Of a stretch of 64,000 bases of DNA, positions 1 through 8,430 are shown in pieces (the first letter of the stretch is position 1; each line of letters opens with the position of its first letter). Source of the stretch: CBDBFH01 sp965204775 (GTDB lineage: Bacteria > Pseudomonadota > Alphaproteobacteria > JAPOUT01 > G958296285); the NCBI GenBank assembly GCA_965204775.1, contig CBDBFH010000027.1, positions 109,954-173,953 of the forward strand, written 5' to 3'. The position numbers and the translations under genes are program-made. The notes under the pieces were generated by a model. It did no database searches, was not told the DNA's origin, and saw only the letters and a program-made list of their open reading frames with translations.

Positions 1-220
1 GAAAGGCCAGAACGTCATGGCCCAGACCACGCTCCAGTTCGGCGATCCGGGCGATCTCAAAGCGGCCCTTGCGGCGCGCTGCCTTCGCCGCTGCGGGCGG
101 GGCTTCGCCGCGCTTCGCCAGCGCCTCCAGCGCCAGACATTCGATCTCCAGCCAGATGCGGAAGCGGTTTTCGTCCGCCCAGATCGCCGCCATCTGCGGT
201 CTTGTGTAACGCGGGATCAT
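1..220 (-). CDS. purB: Adenylosuccinate lyase, N-terminal part (cut by window edge)
   Basis: PurB makes fumarate twice in purine synthesis, from adenylosuccinate and from SAICAR. Only the first 73 codons are inside the window; the rest lies beyond base 1. The reading starts MIPRYTRPQM and continues through a WADENRFRIWLEIE stretch, which is the usual N-terminus of bacterial PurB. The ATG (218-220 on the plus strand) overlaps the radC stop by one base (TGATG), so the two are probably co-transcribed and translationally coupled. The start is secure because the family almost always begins with this motif. Confidence 0.88.
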   Translation of the reverse strand, partial: MIPRYTRPQMAAIWADENRFRIWLEIECLALEALAKRGEAPPAAAKAARRKGRFEIARIAELERGLGHDVLAF

Positions 221-924
221 CACAAAAGCCGTAGATTCTTGAAACTCACATGCGCCCCCCGCCCGACCACAATATGGTCGTGAACCACAATCTTCGCGCC
301 CTTCAGGCTCTCGACGATGGCCTCGGTGATCTCGATGTCGTCGCGCGAGGGCGCCGGGTCGCCGCTGGGGTGATTGTGCGCCAGAATCACCGACGACGCC
401 TGCAACTGAAGCCCCCGCCGCAAAATCTCGCGCGGATAGATCGAGGCGTGGTCAATGGTGCCCTCCTGATGCACTTCGTCGGCGATCAGGCGGTTTTTGC
501 GGTCGAGATAGAAGACCCGGAACTGCTCGACGTCCCGATGCGCCATTGTGATCTGGCAATAGTCGAGCAAACTGCTCCAGGAACTGAGGAGCGGGCGGTC
601 CTGCAATTTGGTTTTGGCCGCCAGCCCGGCGGCGGCGTGGATCAGGGCGAGTTCTCCGGCGACCTGTTCGCCCGCGCCGGGGAACTCCATCAGCTGCTCG
701 CGCGGTGCGGCCAGAACGGCGGCGAGATCGCCGAAATGCTCAAGCAACGCCTTGGCCAGAGGCTTGACATCCCCGCGCCGGATCACCCGGAATAACAGCA
801 ATTCCAGCATTTCATAATCCGCCAGCCCCTCGGCCCCCGCCTTGCGGAAACGGGCGCGGAGGCGGTCGCGGTGTCCGTGCATATGGTCCGGGGCCGGGCT
901 GTGGCGGTCAGGCGGACGGGTCAT
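220..924 (-). CDS. radC: RadC family JAB/MPN-domain protein
   Basis: 234 aa. The N-terminal half is helical with HhH-like features (YEMLELLLF, then PGAGEQVAGELA). The C-terminal half is a JAMM/MPN metal-binding domain with the signature HNHPSGDPAPSRDD and an upstream EVHQEGTID segment. The biochemical role of bacterial RadC is unsettled; the old DNA-repair link is not supported for the whole family. I chose the ATG at 924 because the more upstream start at 996 would run back into map. The gap to the map stop is 8 nt and the 3' end overlaps purB by one base, so map-radC-purB looks like one operon. Confidence 0.9.
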   Translation of the reverse strand: MTRPPDRHSPAPDHMHGHRDRLRARFRKAGAEGLADYEMLELLLFRVIRRGDVKPLAKALLEHFGDLAAVLAAPREQLMEFPGAGEQVAGELALIHAAAGLAAKTKLQDRPLLSSWSSLLDYCQITMAHRDVEQFRVFYLDRKNRLIADEVHQEGTIDHASIYPREILRRGLQLQASSVILAHNHPSGDPAPSRDDIEITEAIVESLKGAKIVVHDHIVVGRGAHVSFKNLRLL

Positions 925-932
925 GGCGCAGA

Positions 933-1778
933 TCACGGCGAGGGGGCGCGGGGAGGGTGGTGCAGGCCAGCCGGGGAGAGGGTGAAAACCTCGCAACCCT
1001 CGGCGGTCACGCCGACGGAATGCTCGAACTGGGCCGAGAGCGAGCGGTCACGGGTGACGGCGGTCCAGCCGTCGGAGAGGATTTTGACCTCGGCGCGGCC
1101 CAGATTGATCATCGGCTCGACGGTGAAGAACATGCCCTCGCGCAATTCGATTCCGCCGCCGGGGGGGCCGTAATGGAGGATGTTCGGCTCGTCGTGGAAG
1201 ATGCGGCCCAGGCCGTGTCCGCAGAAGTCGCGGACGACGGCCATGCGCCTCTCGCGGGCGAGGGCCTCGATGGGCGCGCCGATTGCGCCGGTGCGCGCGC
1301 CGGGGCGGATCGCCGCGATTCCGCGCATCATGGCCTCATAAGTCGTCTCGACCAGATGCTGCGCCCGGCGGGGGGCCTCGCCGGCGTAGAACATGCGGCT
1401 GGTGTCGCCGTGCCAGCCGTCGAGGATCAGGGTCACGTCGACATTGACGATGTCGCCCTCGCGCAGGACCCGGTCGCCGGGAATCCCGTGGCAGACGACG
1501 TGATTGATCGAGGTGCAGATCGAGCGGGGGAAGCCCCGGTAATGGAGAGGGGCGGGATAGGCGCCGTGATCCATTGCGAAGGCGAAGGCGAGATCGTCGA
1601 GTTGGGCGGTGGTGCGTCCGGGGCGGATTTCGGCGCTGAGCATGTCGAGGGCCTGGGCGGCCAGTTTTCCGGCGCGGCGCATGCCTGCGAAGCCGTCTGC
1701 GTCGTGGATTTTGATCTGTCCGGTGGCGCGCCCCTTAGCCGCGCTTTCGGGGATATACAGGGATTCGCTCTGGCTCAT
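933..1778 (-). CDS. map: Type I methionine aminopeptidase
   Basis: 281 aa cytosolic metalloprotease that removes the initiator Met. Metal-ligand regions are visible in order: NVDVTLILDGWHGDTSR (Asp ligands), CGHGLGRIFHDEP (His) and FFTVEPM (Glu), plus a late Glu near SAQFEHSV. The start MSQSESLY is preceded by GGAGG with good spacing. The open frame continues about 130 codons upstream, but that stretch overlaps the divergent cinA-like gene and its promoter and has no family resemblance. A TTGCAC-N17-TATGGG promoter sits just upstream. Confidence 0.95.
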   Translation of the reverse strand: MSQSESLYIPESAAKGRATGQIKIHDADGFAGMRRAGKLAAQALDMLSAEIRPGRTTAQLDDLAFAFAMDHGAYPAPLHYRGFPRSICTSINHVVCHGIPGDRVLREGDIVNVDVTLILDGWHGDTSRMFYAGEAPRRAQHLVETTYEAMMRGIAAIRPGARTGAIGAPIEALARERRMAVVRDFCGHGLGRIFHDEPNILHYGPPGGGIELREGMFFTVEPMINLGRAEVKILSDGWTAVTRDRSLSAQFEHSVGVTAEGCEVFTLSPAGLHHPPRAPSP

Positions 1779-1801
1779 CTCGCCTCCGGCATTCCATGAT
1801 T

Positions 1802-1830
1802 CCCATAGACCGATTTGCCCGCCGGTGCAA
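1802..1830 (-). promoter_or_regulatory. Candidate sigma-70 promoter for map
   Basis: Read on the minus strand: TTGCAC (1825-1830), 17-nt spacer, TATGGG (1802-1807), about 24 nt before the map ATG. The -35 lies in the right arm of a perfect inverted repeat GATTTGC-N8-GCAAATC (1812-1833). The left arm holds the opposing -35 of the divergent gene. Confidence 0.5.
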
Positions 1831-1844
1831 ATCTCACCTATTGT
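1815..1844 (+). promoter_or_regulatory. Candidate sigma-70 promoter for the cinA-like gene
   Basis: TTGCCC (1815-1820), 18-nt spacer, TATTGT (1839-1844), 27 nt before the ATG at 1872. It interlocks with the map promoter: both -35 boxes fall inside the same 22-bp dyad, so RNA polymerase could probably occupy only one direction at a time. Confidence 0.4.
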
Positions 1845-1871
1845 CGGGGGGTTGAGGGGAAAGCGCCTGAA

Positions 1872-2633
1872 ATGACCCAATCCCGCGCCGCCGTGATTTT
1901 GATTGGAGACGAGCTGCTCTCGGGGCGGACGCGCGATGTGAATCTTGGGGTTCTGGCGCGGTTTCTGGGGGATCGGGGGATTGAGGTTGGGGAGGCGGCG
2001 GTGGTGGCCGACCGCGAGGAGGCGATTGTGGAGGCGGTCAACCGGCTTCGGGGGTTGTACGCCTATGTTTTCACGACCGGGGGGATTGGGCCGACGCATG
2101 ACGACATCACGGCGCGGTCGGTGGCGCGGGCGTTTGGGCGGGCGTTTGGGCGCAATCGGGAGGCGCTGGCGGTATTGGAGGCGCATTATGCGGCGCGCTA
2201 TGGGGGGCGCGGGGCGCTGAACGCGGCGCGGGCGCGGATGGCGGATATGCCGGAAGGGGTGGATTTGATCGCCAATCCGGTGAGCGGCGCGCCGGGGTTT
2301 CAGATTGAGAATGTGTTTGTTCTGGCGGGGGTTCCACGGATCATGGAGGCGATGCTGGACGATCTGGCGGGCCGTCTGAAGGGGGGTGTGGCGTTTTTAT
2401 CGCGGACGGTTCACGGGCCGGGTCTGGCGGAGGGGGAGATTGCCGAGGGTCTGCGGTCGCTTCAGGAGGGGGCGGGCGAGGTTAAAATCGGCAGTTACCC
2501 GTATTTTTCGGAAAGTGGGCGGGGGGTTCGGGTGGTTTTGCGGGGCCGGGAGGGTTCCGATCTGGAGCGGCTGGCGGGGCAGGTTTCGGCGCTGATCCGG
2601 GCCGCCGGGGCCGAGCCGGAGGAGGAAGGCTGA
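1872..2633 (+). CDS. CinA-like molybdopterin-binding (MoaB/Mog-fold) domain protein
   Basis: 253 aa. It has the MoCF-binding fold seen in the N-terminal part of CinA: ILIGDELLSGRTRDVN near the start and FTTGGIGPTHDDIT around residues 72-85, followed by GAPGF and VFVLAGVP. It lacks the C-terminal CinA amidase domain, as is usual for the stand-alone alphaproteobacterial version. Exact activity is unknown; nucleotide-sugar or pyridine-nucleotide phosphate hydrolysis is known for some CinA proteins. The start MTQSRAAVIL was chosen because the motif begins at once and the ATG follows the divergent promoter. The coding strand is strikingly G-rich, with many GGG, GTT and GCG codons. Confidence 0.8.
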   Translation: MTQSRAAVILIGDELLSGRTRDVNLGVLARFLGDRGIEVGEAAVVADREEAIVEAVNRLRGLYAYVFTTGGIGPTHDDITARSVARAFGRAFGRNREALAVLEAHYAARYGGRGALNAARARMADMPEGVDLIANPVSGAPGFQIENVFVLAGVPRIMEAMLDDLAGRLKGGVAFLSRTVHGPGLAEGEIAEGLRSLQEGAGEVKIGSYPYFSESGRGVRVVLRGREGSDLERLAGQVSALIRAAGAEPEEEG

Positions 2634-2651
2634 CCCCTCTTTTTAAGCCTC

Positions 2652-2680
2652 TTGCATGGGGTCTGGTTTTGGCCTATGGT
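2652..2680 (+). promoter_or_regulatory. Candidate promoter of the small secreted protein gene
   Basis: TTGCAT (2652-2657), 17-nt spacer, TATGGT (2675-2680), 46 nt before the ATG at 2727. The same TTGCAT/N17 spacing is seen upstream of rpsB. It overlaps the terminator hairpin of the preceding gene. Confidence 0.4.
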
Positions 2681-2695
2681 CAAGGCCGATTTTTT
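2671..2695 (+). terminator. Rho-independent terminator after the cinA-like gene
   Basis: Hairpin GGCCT-ATGGTCA-AGGCC (2671-2687), then GA and six T residues (2690-2695). It lies 38 nt after the stop codon. The short 5-bp stem makes it a modest terminator. Confidence 0.5.
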
Positions 2696-2726
2696 CCGCA
2701 GCTCGTTTTGTTGCAGGGAAGGGGAG

Positions 2727-3023
2727 ATGACAATGACCGGATTGATCACGTTGCGCCGCCGTTTGGCCGGGAGCGCTGTTTTTGCCGCCGCGATGGCGGT
2801 GGGGATTTTTGTTTCCGTGCCGTCGAGTCATGCGCTTGATTCGTCTTTTGACGCGATGTCGCAGTCGGGGACGCATCAGTTTTATGTCTGGTGCACGGGC
2901 AGGGCGGATCGAGACGCCCAGCGTGCGACCGGCAAGAACGCCAGCGATGCGCAGGCGAAACTGGCCCGGCGGGTCGGCGCGCGCTGCTGGCCGATCTGGC
3001 AGGGCCTCAAAGAAGACAGCTAG
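2727..3023 (+). CDS. Small secreted protein of unknown function
   Basis: 98 aa. Residues 1-37 form a signal peptide: a basic RRR segment, a hydrophobic core AVFAAAMAVGIFVSV, and a probable cut after SSHA. The mature part is about 60 residues with two Cys (in FYVWCTG and GARCWPIW) that could form a disulfide in the periplasm. A good ribosome-binding site (AGGGAAGGGGAG) precedes the ATG. It has its own candidate promoter and sits between a terminator and GC-rich hairpins, so it is probably a single-gene unit. I do not recognise a family. Confidence 0.6.
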   Translation: MTMTGLITLRRRLAGSAVFAAAMAVGIFVSVPSSHALDSSFDAMSQSGTHQFYVWCTGRADRDAQRATGKNASDAQAKLARRVGARCWPIWQGLKEDS

Positions 3024-3024
3024 G

Positions 3025-3038
3025 CCCCGGAGCCGGGG
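3025..3038. repeat. GC-rich hairpin after the small secreted protein gene
   Basis: CCCCG-GAGC-CGGGG, just after the stop at 3023. There is no T-tract, so it may stabilise the 3' end instead of ending transcription by itself. Confidence 0.35.
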
Positions 3039-3056
3039 CGGGCGGGACTTTCCCTG

Positions 3057-3096
3057 CCCCCAAGCGGGGGCCGCTCCCCCCAAGCGGGGGCCGCTC
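3057..3096. repeat. Two tandem copies of a 20-bp GC-rich unit
   Basis: The unit CCCCCAAGCGGGGGCCGCTC occurs at 3057-3076 and again at 3077-3096 with one base changed at the end. Each copy can fold as CCCCC-AAGC-GGGGG. It lies between the convergent small secreted gene and the nucleotidyltransferase-HEPN gene. Confidence 0.7.
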
Positions 3097-3143
3097 CTGT
3101 GCGGATAGGAGAGGGCAGAGGGGCCTGACCCGGCCAATCTCTG

Positions 3144-4082
3144 TTATTTGCCTGCTTTCACTTTGCGCTTGAGGGTTGCAAGCCGGTTCCGGCATTTGCT
3201 TGCAATCTGCTTGTGGAGGTCAATGACGCGCTCGCCCAGCCAGTTCAGCTCTTCTTCGGTGATTGAATAATACCGGGAATAGCGCGCCTTTACATAGGCT
3301 TTGCGGGCAAGTTCAAACAAGCGCCGGTCGCGCCGGTGATAGCGCGGCCAGACCGGAATTAAACGCCGATTAATGTCCTCCGCCTTTGAGCGCAGTGTCT
3401 TGATGTCATGCGTTGAAGGCGCGTAATTGGTCATTACCAGCAGAAAAGCCCGATAGGCATGTTCAATCGCTTGATGGGTCGAGAATGCGGCAAGTTTCAA
3501 ATTCTGCTTGCCCTGAAAAAATTTGGAGCCCTCGAAAAATCCTTTTGCGTCTGGAAACCAGTTTTGGAAATTGTCCTGCGCTTCTTCAAGCGCGGCTTTG
3601 GGGGTGAGCGGCTGGGGGCTGGCAAGTTTCGGAATGCGCGGAGCCTCATAGAGCGCAATCCCCTCTTTGGCAATATCAACAAAAAAATAAGCCCCCCGCG
3701 AAATGCGCCGGTTCACATAGCGGTTCGTATGAACGATCAGGTTCACAAAAGGGCGGGTAAAGCCGCGCGATGGATAGCGGTTGAAGTGGTCATTGGCTCT
3801 TGTCCAGTAATCAAAGTCGGTCAGTTCCTTCTCATTGACGGTGACCAGAATGTCGTAGTCGCTGACATAGCCCGAATGCGGGCCGCTGAAGGGATCAATG
3901 ACGAAAGCCCCCCGTGCAAAGGAGCCATACAGAACGATCCGCACAATCCGCCCCTTTTTGGGTTTTTTGAGCGGCATTCTCCGGAGGGACTCGTCGAATT
4001 CCTCGAAGAGGATTTCGACGATCCGCTCCAGTTCCCTCCGGCATTTGCCCGGCAGATGGTCGAGGCTGGTCTTGAGTTCCAT
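3144..4082 (-). CDS. Nucleotidyltransferase-HEPN fusion protein
   Basis: 312 aa. Residues 1-185 hold a minimal nucleotidyltransferase domain with GSFARG (53-58) and the catalytic SDYDILV (Asp75, Asp77). Residues about 190-310 are a HEPN domain, with the helix THQAIEHAYRAFLL and THDIKTL. The N-terminus (KTSLDHLP, ELERIVEILFEEF) matches a widespread proteobacterial single-chain family. Two-gene MNT/HEPN pairs act as antitoxin and toxin, the MNT part AMPylating the HEPN RNase. I see no clear canonical RX4-6H RNase motif here, so the fused protein may not be a toxin. I chose ATG 4082 over a TTG at 4142 because family members begin at this point. It is somewhat AT-richer than its neighbours. Confidence 0.8.
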   Translation of the reverse strand: MELKTSLDHLPGKCRRELERIVEILFEEFDESLRRMPLKKPKKGRIVRIVLYGSFARGAFVIDPFSGPHSGYVSDYDILVTVNEKELTDFDYWTRANDHFNRYPSRGFTRPFVNLIVHTNRYVNRRISRGAYFFVDIAKEGIALYEAPRIPKLASPQPLTPKAALEEAQDNFQNWFPDAKGFFEGSKFFQGKQNLKLAAFSTHQAIEHAYRAFLLVMTNYAPSTHDIKTLRSKAEDINRRLIPVWPRYHRRDRRLFELARKAYVKARYSRYYSITEEELNWLGERVIDLHKQIASKCRNRLATLKRKVKAGK

Positions 4083-4224
4083 AGGCCGCAATAATGCCGG
4101 TTTCCCCCCGCCTGTAAAGGTTCCCGTGCGAGGGGCCTGCAAGCGGCGTTAGGGGGAAAATCCCGCCTCCCGCCGCTCGGCGGGCAATTGCCAAAAAAAC
4201 CGGAATCCCCTAACTTCCAACCCG

Positions 4225-4301
4225 CGGAGCGTGGCGCAGCCTGGTAGCGCACTTGTCTGGGGGACAAGGGGTCGCCGGTTCGAATCCGGCCGCTCCGACC
4301 A
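4225..4301 (+). tRNA. tRNA-Pro (anticodon GGG)
   Basis: 77 nt including an encoded CCA. The acceptor arms CGGAGCG and CGCTCCG pair. The anticodon stem CTTGT/ACAAG encloses the loop CTGGGGG, giving anticodon GGG. The T arm GCCGGTTCGAATCCGGC is perfect. It reads the CCC codon, a common Pro codon in this GC-rich genome. Confidence 0.97.
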
Positions 4302-4332
4302 TCCGCCCAAACCCTCCCCACAGGAAACAAAC

Positions 4333-4413
4333 ATGACCGCCATCATCCCGCTCATCATCTTCATCGCCGCAATCGCCGCGCTCAACTACTTCTCTCAAGG
4401 CCGCATAGACTAA
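4333..4413 (+). CDS. Candidate 26-aa membrane microprotein coupled to ctaA
   Basis: A short frame with a plausible ribosome-binding site (ACAGGAAAC) about 5 nt before its ATG. It encodes MTAIIPLIIFIAAIAALNYF and a six-residue hydrophilic end: one transmembrane helix with a short polar tail. Its TAA is followed at once by the ctaA ATG (TAAATG), so translation could be coupled. Small single-helix subunits are common in cytochrome oxidase assembly, but I do not recognise this one. It may also be only a coupling leader. Confidence 0.4.
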   Translation: MTAIIPLIIFIAAIAALNYFSQGRID

Positions 4414-5406
4414 ATGAACCTGCGCCACGTCCAAATCTGGCTCCTCGCGCTCTGCCTCGCCACCGCCGCCATCACCCTCATCGGCGGCGCTACCAGACTT
4501 AATAACGCTGGACTTGCCATCACTGAATGGGAACCTGTAACCGGAATCCTCCCCCCGCTCTCCGACTCGCAATGGGAAGCCGCCTTCAACAAATACAAAG
4601 CAATTCCCCAATACCGGGAACTCAATCCCGATATGACGCTCAACCAATTCAAGACCATCTATTGGTGGGAGTGGGGGCACCGCATCGCCGCCCGTGCGCT
4701 GGCCGTTCTCTTCCTCCCCTTCTTCTGGTTCCTTGCACGCGGGCAGCTCCCAACCCCCCTCGCCTTGCGCCTGACCGTCATCTTCCTGCTCGGCGCGGCT
4801 CAGGCTCTCCTCGGATGGTGGATGGTCCAGAGCGGACTCACCCAGCGCGTCGACGTAAGCCACTACCGCCTCGCCGCTCACCTTGCGCTGGCTCTCGTCA
4901 TCTACGCTCTCCTTCTGCAGGCCGCGCTTGACCCTCTCAATAAAAAACTGCCCTCGCCTGCCGCATGGGGACTCACTGCGCTTCTCTTCGTCCAAATTGT
5001 CTCCGGCGCGTTTGTCTCCGGCCTCGACGCTGGAAAAATCTACACTGACTGGCCCCTGATGGGTGGCGCATGGTTCCCTGCCGATGCTTTCCCCAGCCCT
5101 GATAACCCTGCCTTCATCCAACTTCTCCACCGCTTCGGGGCTTATGCCTTTCTCCTCGCCGCCCTCCTCCGTTGCCTCACCGCGCCGCCGTACGCGCGAA
5201 ACTCTGCGCTTGCCGTCCTCGCCGCCGCGCTCGCCCAGTCTGTCCTCGGAATCGCCGCCCTCCTCTCCGCCGCCCCAACCGGCCTCGCTCTGCTTCATCA
5301 GGCCGGAATGCTCGTCTTGTGGACCGCCGCCCTCGCCCACCTCAAACTCTCCGCCCCGTCAGGACAAAATCCGCCGCAAAAACTTCCCCGTCTCGCTCCG
5401 CTCTGA
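4414..5406 (+). CDS. ctaA: Heme A synthase (COX15 type)
   Basis: 330 aa inner-membrane protein with about eight helices that oxidises heme O to heme A for aa3-type oxidases. Conserved His residues occur in the family positions: WEWGHR, SHYRLAAHL, LLHRFGAY and LLHQAGM. The length fits the alphaproteobacterial (type 2) form. The 3' end overlaps the 3' end of uvrA by 48 bp on the opposite strand. The coding strand is very C-rich, the reverse of the cinA-like gene 2 kb upstream. Confidence 0.92.
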   Translation: MNLRHVQIWLLALCLATAAITLIGGATRLNNAGLAITEWEPVTGILPPLSDSQWEAAFNKYKAIPQYRELNPDMTLNQFKTIYWWEWGHRIAARALAVLFLPFFWFLARGQLPTPLALRLTVIFLLGAAQALLGWWMVQSGLTQRVDVSHYRLAAHLALALVIYALLLQAALDPLNKKLPSPAAWGLTALLFVQIVSGAFVSGLDAGKIYTDWPLMGGAWFPADAFPSPDNPAFIQLLHRFGAYAFLLAALLRCLTAPPYARNSALAVLAAALAQSVLGIAALLSAAPTGLALLHQAGMLVLWTAALAHLKLSAPSGQNPPQKLPRLAPL

Positions 5407-8347
5407 ACGCCCAACCGCCTCCGGCGTCCCCGACGCAATAATCCGCCCCCCACGCGCCCCGCCCTCCGGACCCAGATCAATCACCCAGTCCGCCGTCTTG
5501 ATCACATCCAGATTGTGCTCAATCACCACAATCGAATTGCCCGCCTCCGCCAGCGCATGCAAAACATCCAGCAGCTTCACTATGTCGTGAAAGTGCAAAC
5601 CCGTCGTCGGCTCGTCCAGAATGTAAAGCGTCCGGCCCGTCGCCCGCCGCGCCAACTCCTTCGCCAGCTTGATCCGCTGCGCCTCGCCCCCGGACAACGT
5701 CGTCGCAGGCTGCCCAACCCGCGCATAACCCAGCCCAACCCGGTCCAGCGTCTCAAAGCGCTCGCGAATCGCCGGAACCGCACCAAAAAAATCACGCGCC
5801 TCCTCAATCGTCATCTCCAGTATGTCCGCAATCGAACGGTCCCGAAACCGCGCCTCCAATGTCTCCCGGTTGTACCTCCGACCCTTGCAAACCTCGCACT
5901 CCACATACACATCCGGCAAAAAATGCATCTCAATCCGAATCACCCCGTCACCCTGACACGCCTCGCACCGCCCCCCCTTCACATTGAAAGAAAAACGCCC
6001 CGCCGTCCAGCCCCGCCGCCGCGACTCCGGCAAACCCGCAAACCACTCACGTATCGGCGTGAACGTCCCCGTATACGTCGCCGGATTCGAGCGCGGCGTC
6101 CGCCCAATCGGCGACTGGTCAATCTTCACAACCTTGTCCAGTAAATGCGCCCCCTCAATCCGCTCATGCGCCATCGGCTGCTCACGCCGAAGACCAAAAC
6201 GCCGCGCCAGCGCCTTATACAAAGTGTCCAGCAGAAGCGTCGATTTGCCGCTCCCCGAAACCCCCGTAATGCACGTGAATACCCCAAGAGGAATCTCCGC
6301 CGTGATCCCCTTGAGATTGTTGCCCCGCGCCTTGACGATCTCCAGCTTCTGCCCCGCCGACTCGCGCCGACGCGCCGGAACCGGAACCTCCAGCGAACCA
6401 GACAAATAACGCCCCGTCAGACTCTTGCGCGACCGGGTCAGATCCGAAACACCCCCCTGCGCAACAACCTCGCCCCCATGAACCCCCGCCCCCGGGCCAA
6501 TATCAACAATATGATCGGCGCTGCGGATCGCCTCCTCGTCATGCTCGACCACAATCACGGTGTTGCCCAGCAATTGCAGACGCCGCAGACTCGCCAGCAG
6601 GCGCGCGTTGTCCCGCGAGTGCAGCCCAATCGAAGGCTCGTCCAGAACATAGACCACGCCCGTCAGGCCCGACCCAACCTGACTCGCCAGACGAATCCGC
6701 TGCGACTCGCCTCCGGAAAGCGTCCCGGCATTGCGCCCCAGCGTCAGATAGTCCAGCCCGACATCGCACAAAAAGCGCAGGCGCTCGCCGATCTCGCGCA
6801 GAACCCGGTCGGCGACGGCCCTTCTGCTTCCGGCTCAACTGCTTCGAAAGCCCGGCGAACCATTCATGCGCCTCGCGCACCGTCATCCGCGCCACCTCGC
6901 CGATATGGCGGCCCCCCAACTTCACGCACAGCGCCTCCGGGCGAAGCCGGTGACCCGCGCAGGCCTCGCAGGCCGCCGAAGACTGATACTCCGACAGATC
7001 CTCCCGCATCCGGGGACTGTCGGTCTCGCGGAAGCGCCGGTCGAGATTGCCCAGAACCCCCTCAAACGCGCGGCGCATCTCATGGCGGCGGCGGCCATTG
7101 TCATAGACAAACAGAACCTTCTCCCCCCCCGATCCGCGCAAAACCGCCTCCCGCGCCGCCGCCGGCAGATCGCGCCAGGGGACGTGCATCGAAAATCTGT
7201 AATGCGCCGCCAGACTCTCCAGCGTCTGCCGGTAATAGGGCGCCGCCGTGCCCCCACGCGACCACGGCGCAATCGCACCCTCCCGCAAACTCAGACCCTC
7301 GTCGGGAACCACCAGATCCGGGTCGGCAAAAGGCTGAACCCCAAGCCCGTCACAGGACGGACATGCTCCCCGCGGGCTGTTGAACGAAAACAGCCGAGGC
7401 TCAATCTCCTCAATCATGAAGCCCGAAACCGGACAGGCAAAACGCTCCGAAAACAAAAGCCGCCCATTGGGCACAGCCCGTTCGCTCTTGCGGCCTCCGG
7501 CGGCGGGCGCGTCTTCAATCGCCGCCAGCCCGCCGCCCAGCTTCAGCGCCGTCTCAAACGAATCCGCCAGACGCTCCGCCTGATCCCCCCGCAGAATGAT
7601 CCGGTCAACCACAACATCAATATCGTGCTTGATGTTCTTGTCCAGCGCCGGAGGAGCTTCCAGTTCGTAATATTTGCCGTCCACCTTGATCCTCTGAAAC
7701 CCCTGCTTGAGAAGCTCGCCGAACGCGCGGCGATACTCCCCCTTGCGCCCGCGCACAGTCGGCGCGAGCAGATGAAGCCTGCTCCCCTCCGGCAGCGCCG
7801 CCACCCGGTCAACCATTTCGCTCACGGTCTGGCTCTCAATCGGCAGGCCGGTCGCCGGAGAATAGGCAATCCCGGCGCGCGCGAAGAGCAGGCGCATATA
7901 GTCGTGAATCTCGGTGACCGTCCCGACCGTCGAGCGCGGATTGCGCGAGGCCGTCTTCTGCTCAATCGAAATCGCCGGAGACAGGCCCTCGATCCGGTCG
8001 ACATCGGGCTTGGCGCTGCTCTCCAGAAACTGGCGGGCATAGGCCGACAAACTCTCGACATAGCGGCGCTGGCCCTCGGCATAGATCGTGTCGAAGGCCA
8101 GCGACGACTTGCCCGAACCCGACAGGCCCGTGATCACCACCAGAGCGTCGCGCGGAATCGAGAGGCTGACATTCTTCAAATTATGCTCGCGCGCGCCGAT
8201 GACATGAATCGCCCGCTGCGCCGGTTGCCGGGCGGGCTTCGCCGCGCCTGCCGCGCCGGTCCGGCCCTGGCGCGCGGCCTCTCCCGCGCGGCGGGGCCCC
8301 CGGCGGGCGGAGCTTTGTTTTGCCGGCTTTTTCTTCAATAATGGCAT
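5359..8347 (-). CDS. uvrA: UvrABC excision nuclease subunit A (one frameshift)
   Basis: Damage-recognition ATPase of nucleotide excision repair. The N-terminal half has Walker A TGLSGSGKSSLAF (about residues 73-85) after a 40-residue Arg/Ala-rich extension, and zinc-binding CPSCDG and CEACAG. The C-terminal half has LSGGESQRIRLASQ, a second Walker A GVSGSGKST, zinc-finger CEACQG/CEVCKG and LSGGEAQRIKLAKE. The reading shifts at 6819-6821, where three G (minus strand) should be two: restoring ..KQK|AVADRVLRE.. joins both halves into a normal 995-aa protein. A single run-length error is likelier than gene loss. The start MPLLKKK was chosen to leave room for the divergent dnaE promoter region. 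Confidence 0.9.
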
Positions 8348-8430
8348 CGGGCTTGCGCGTTGGGTCTGCCGGGGGCAGGGGAGGCGGAAGGCCAATCCGA
8401 CCGCCTAGCACGATTGGAGCCGCCGGAACA

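Noticed and set aside
4231..4332. Open frame reading MAQPGSALVWGTRG through the tRNA gene
   Set aside because: This is the well-known spurious peptide made by translating a tRNA-Pro gene. Only the downstream 26-codon part has its own start signal.
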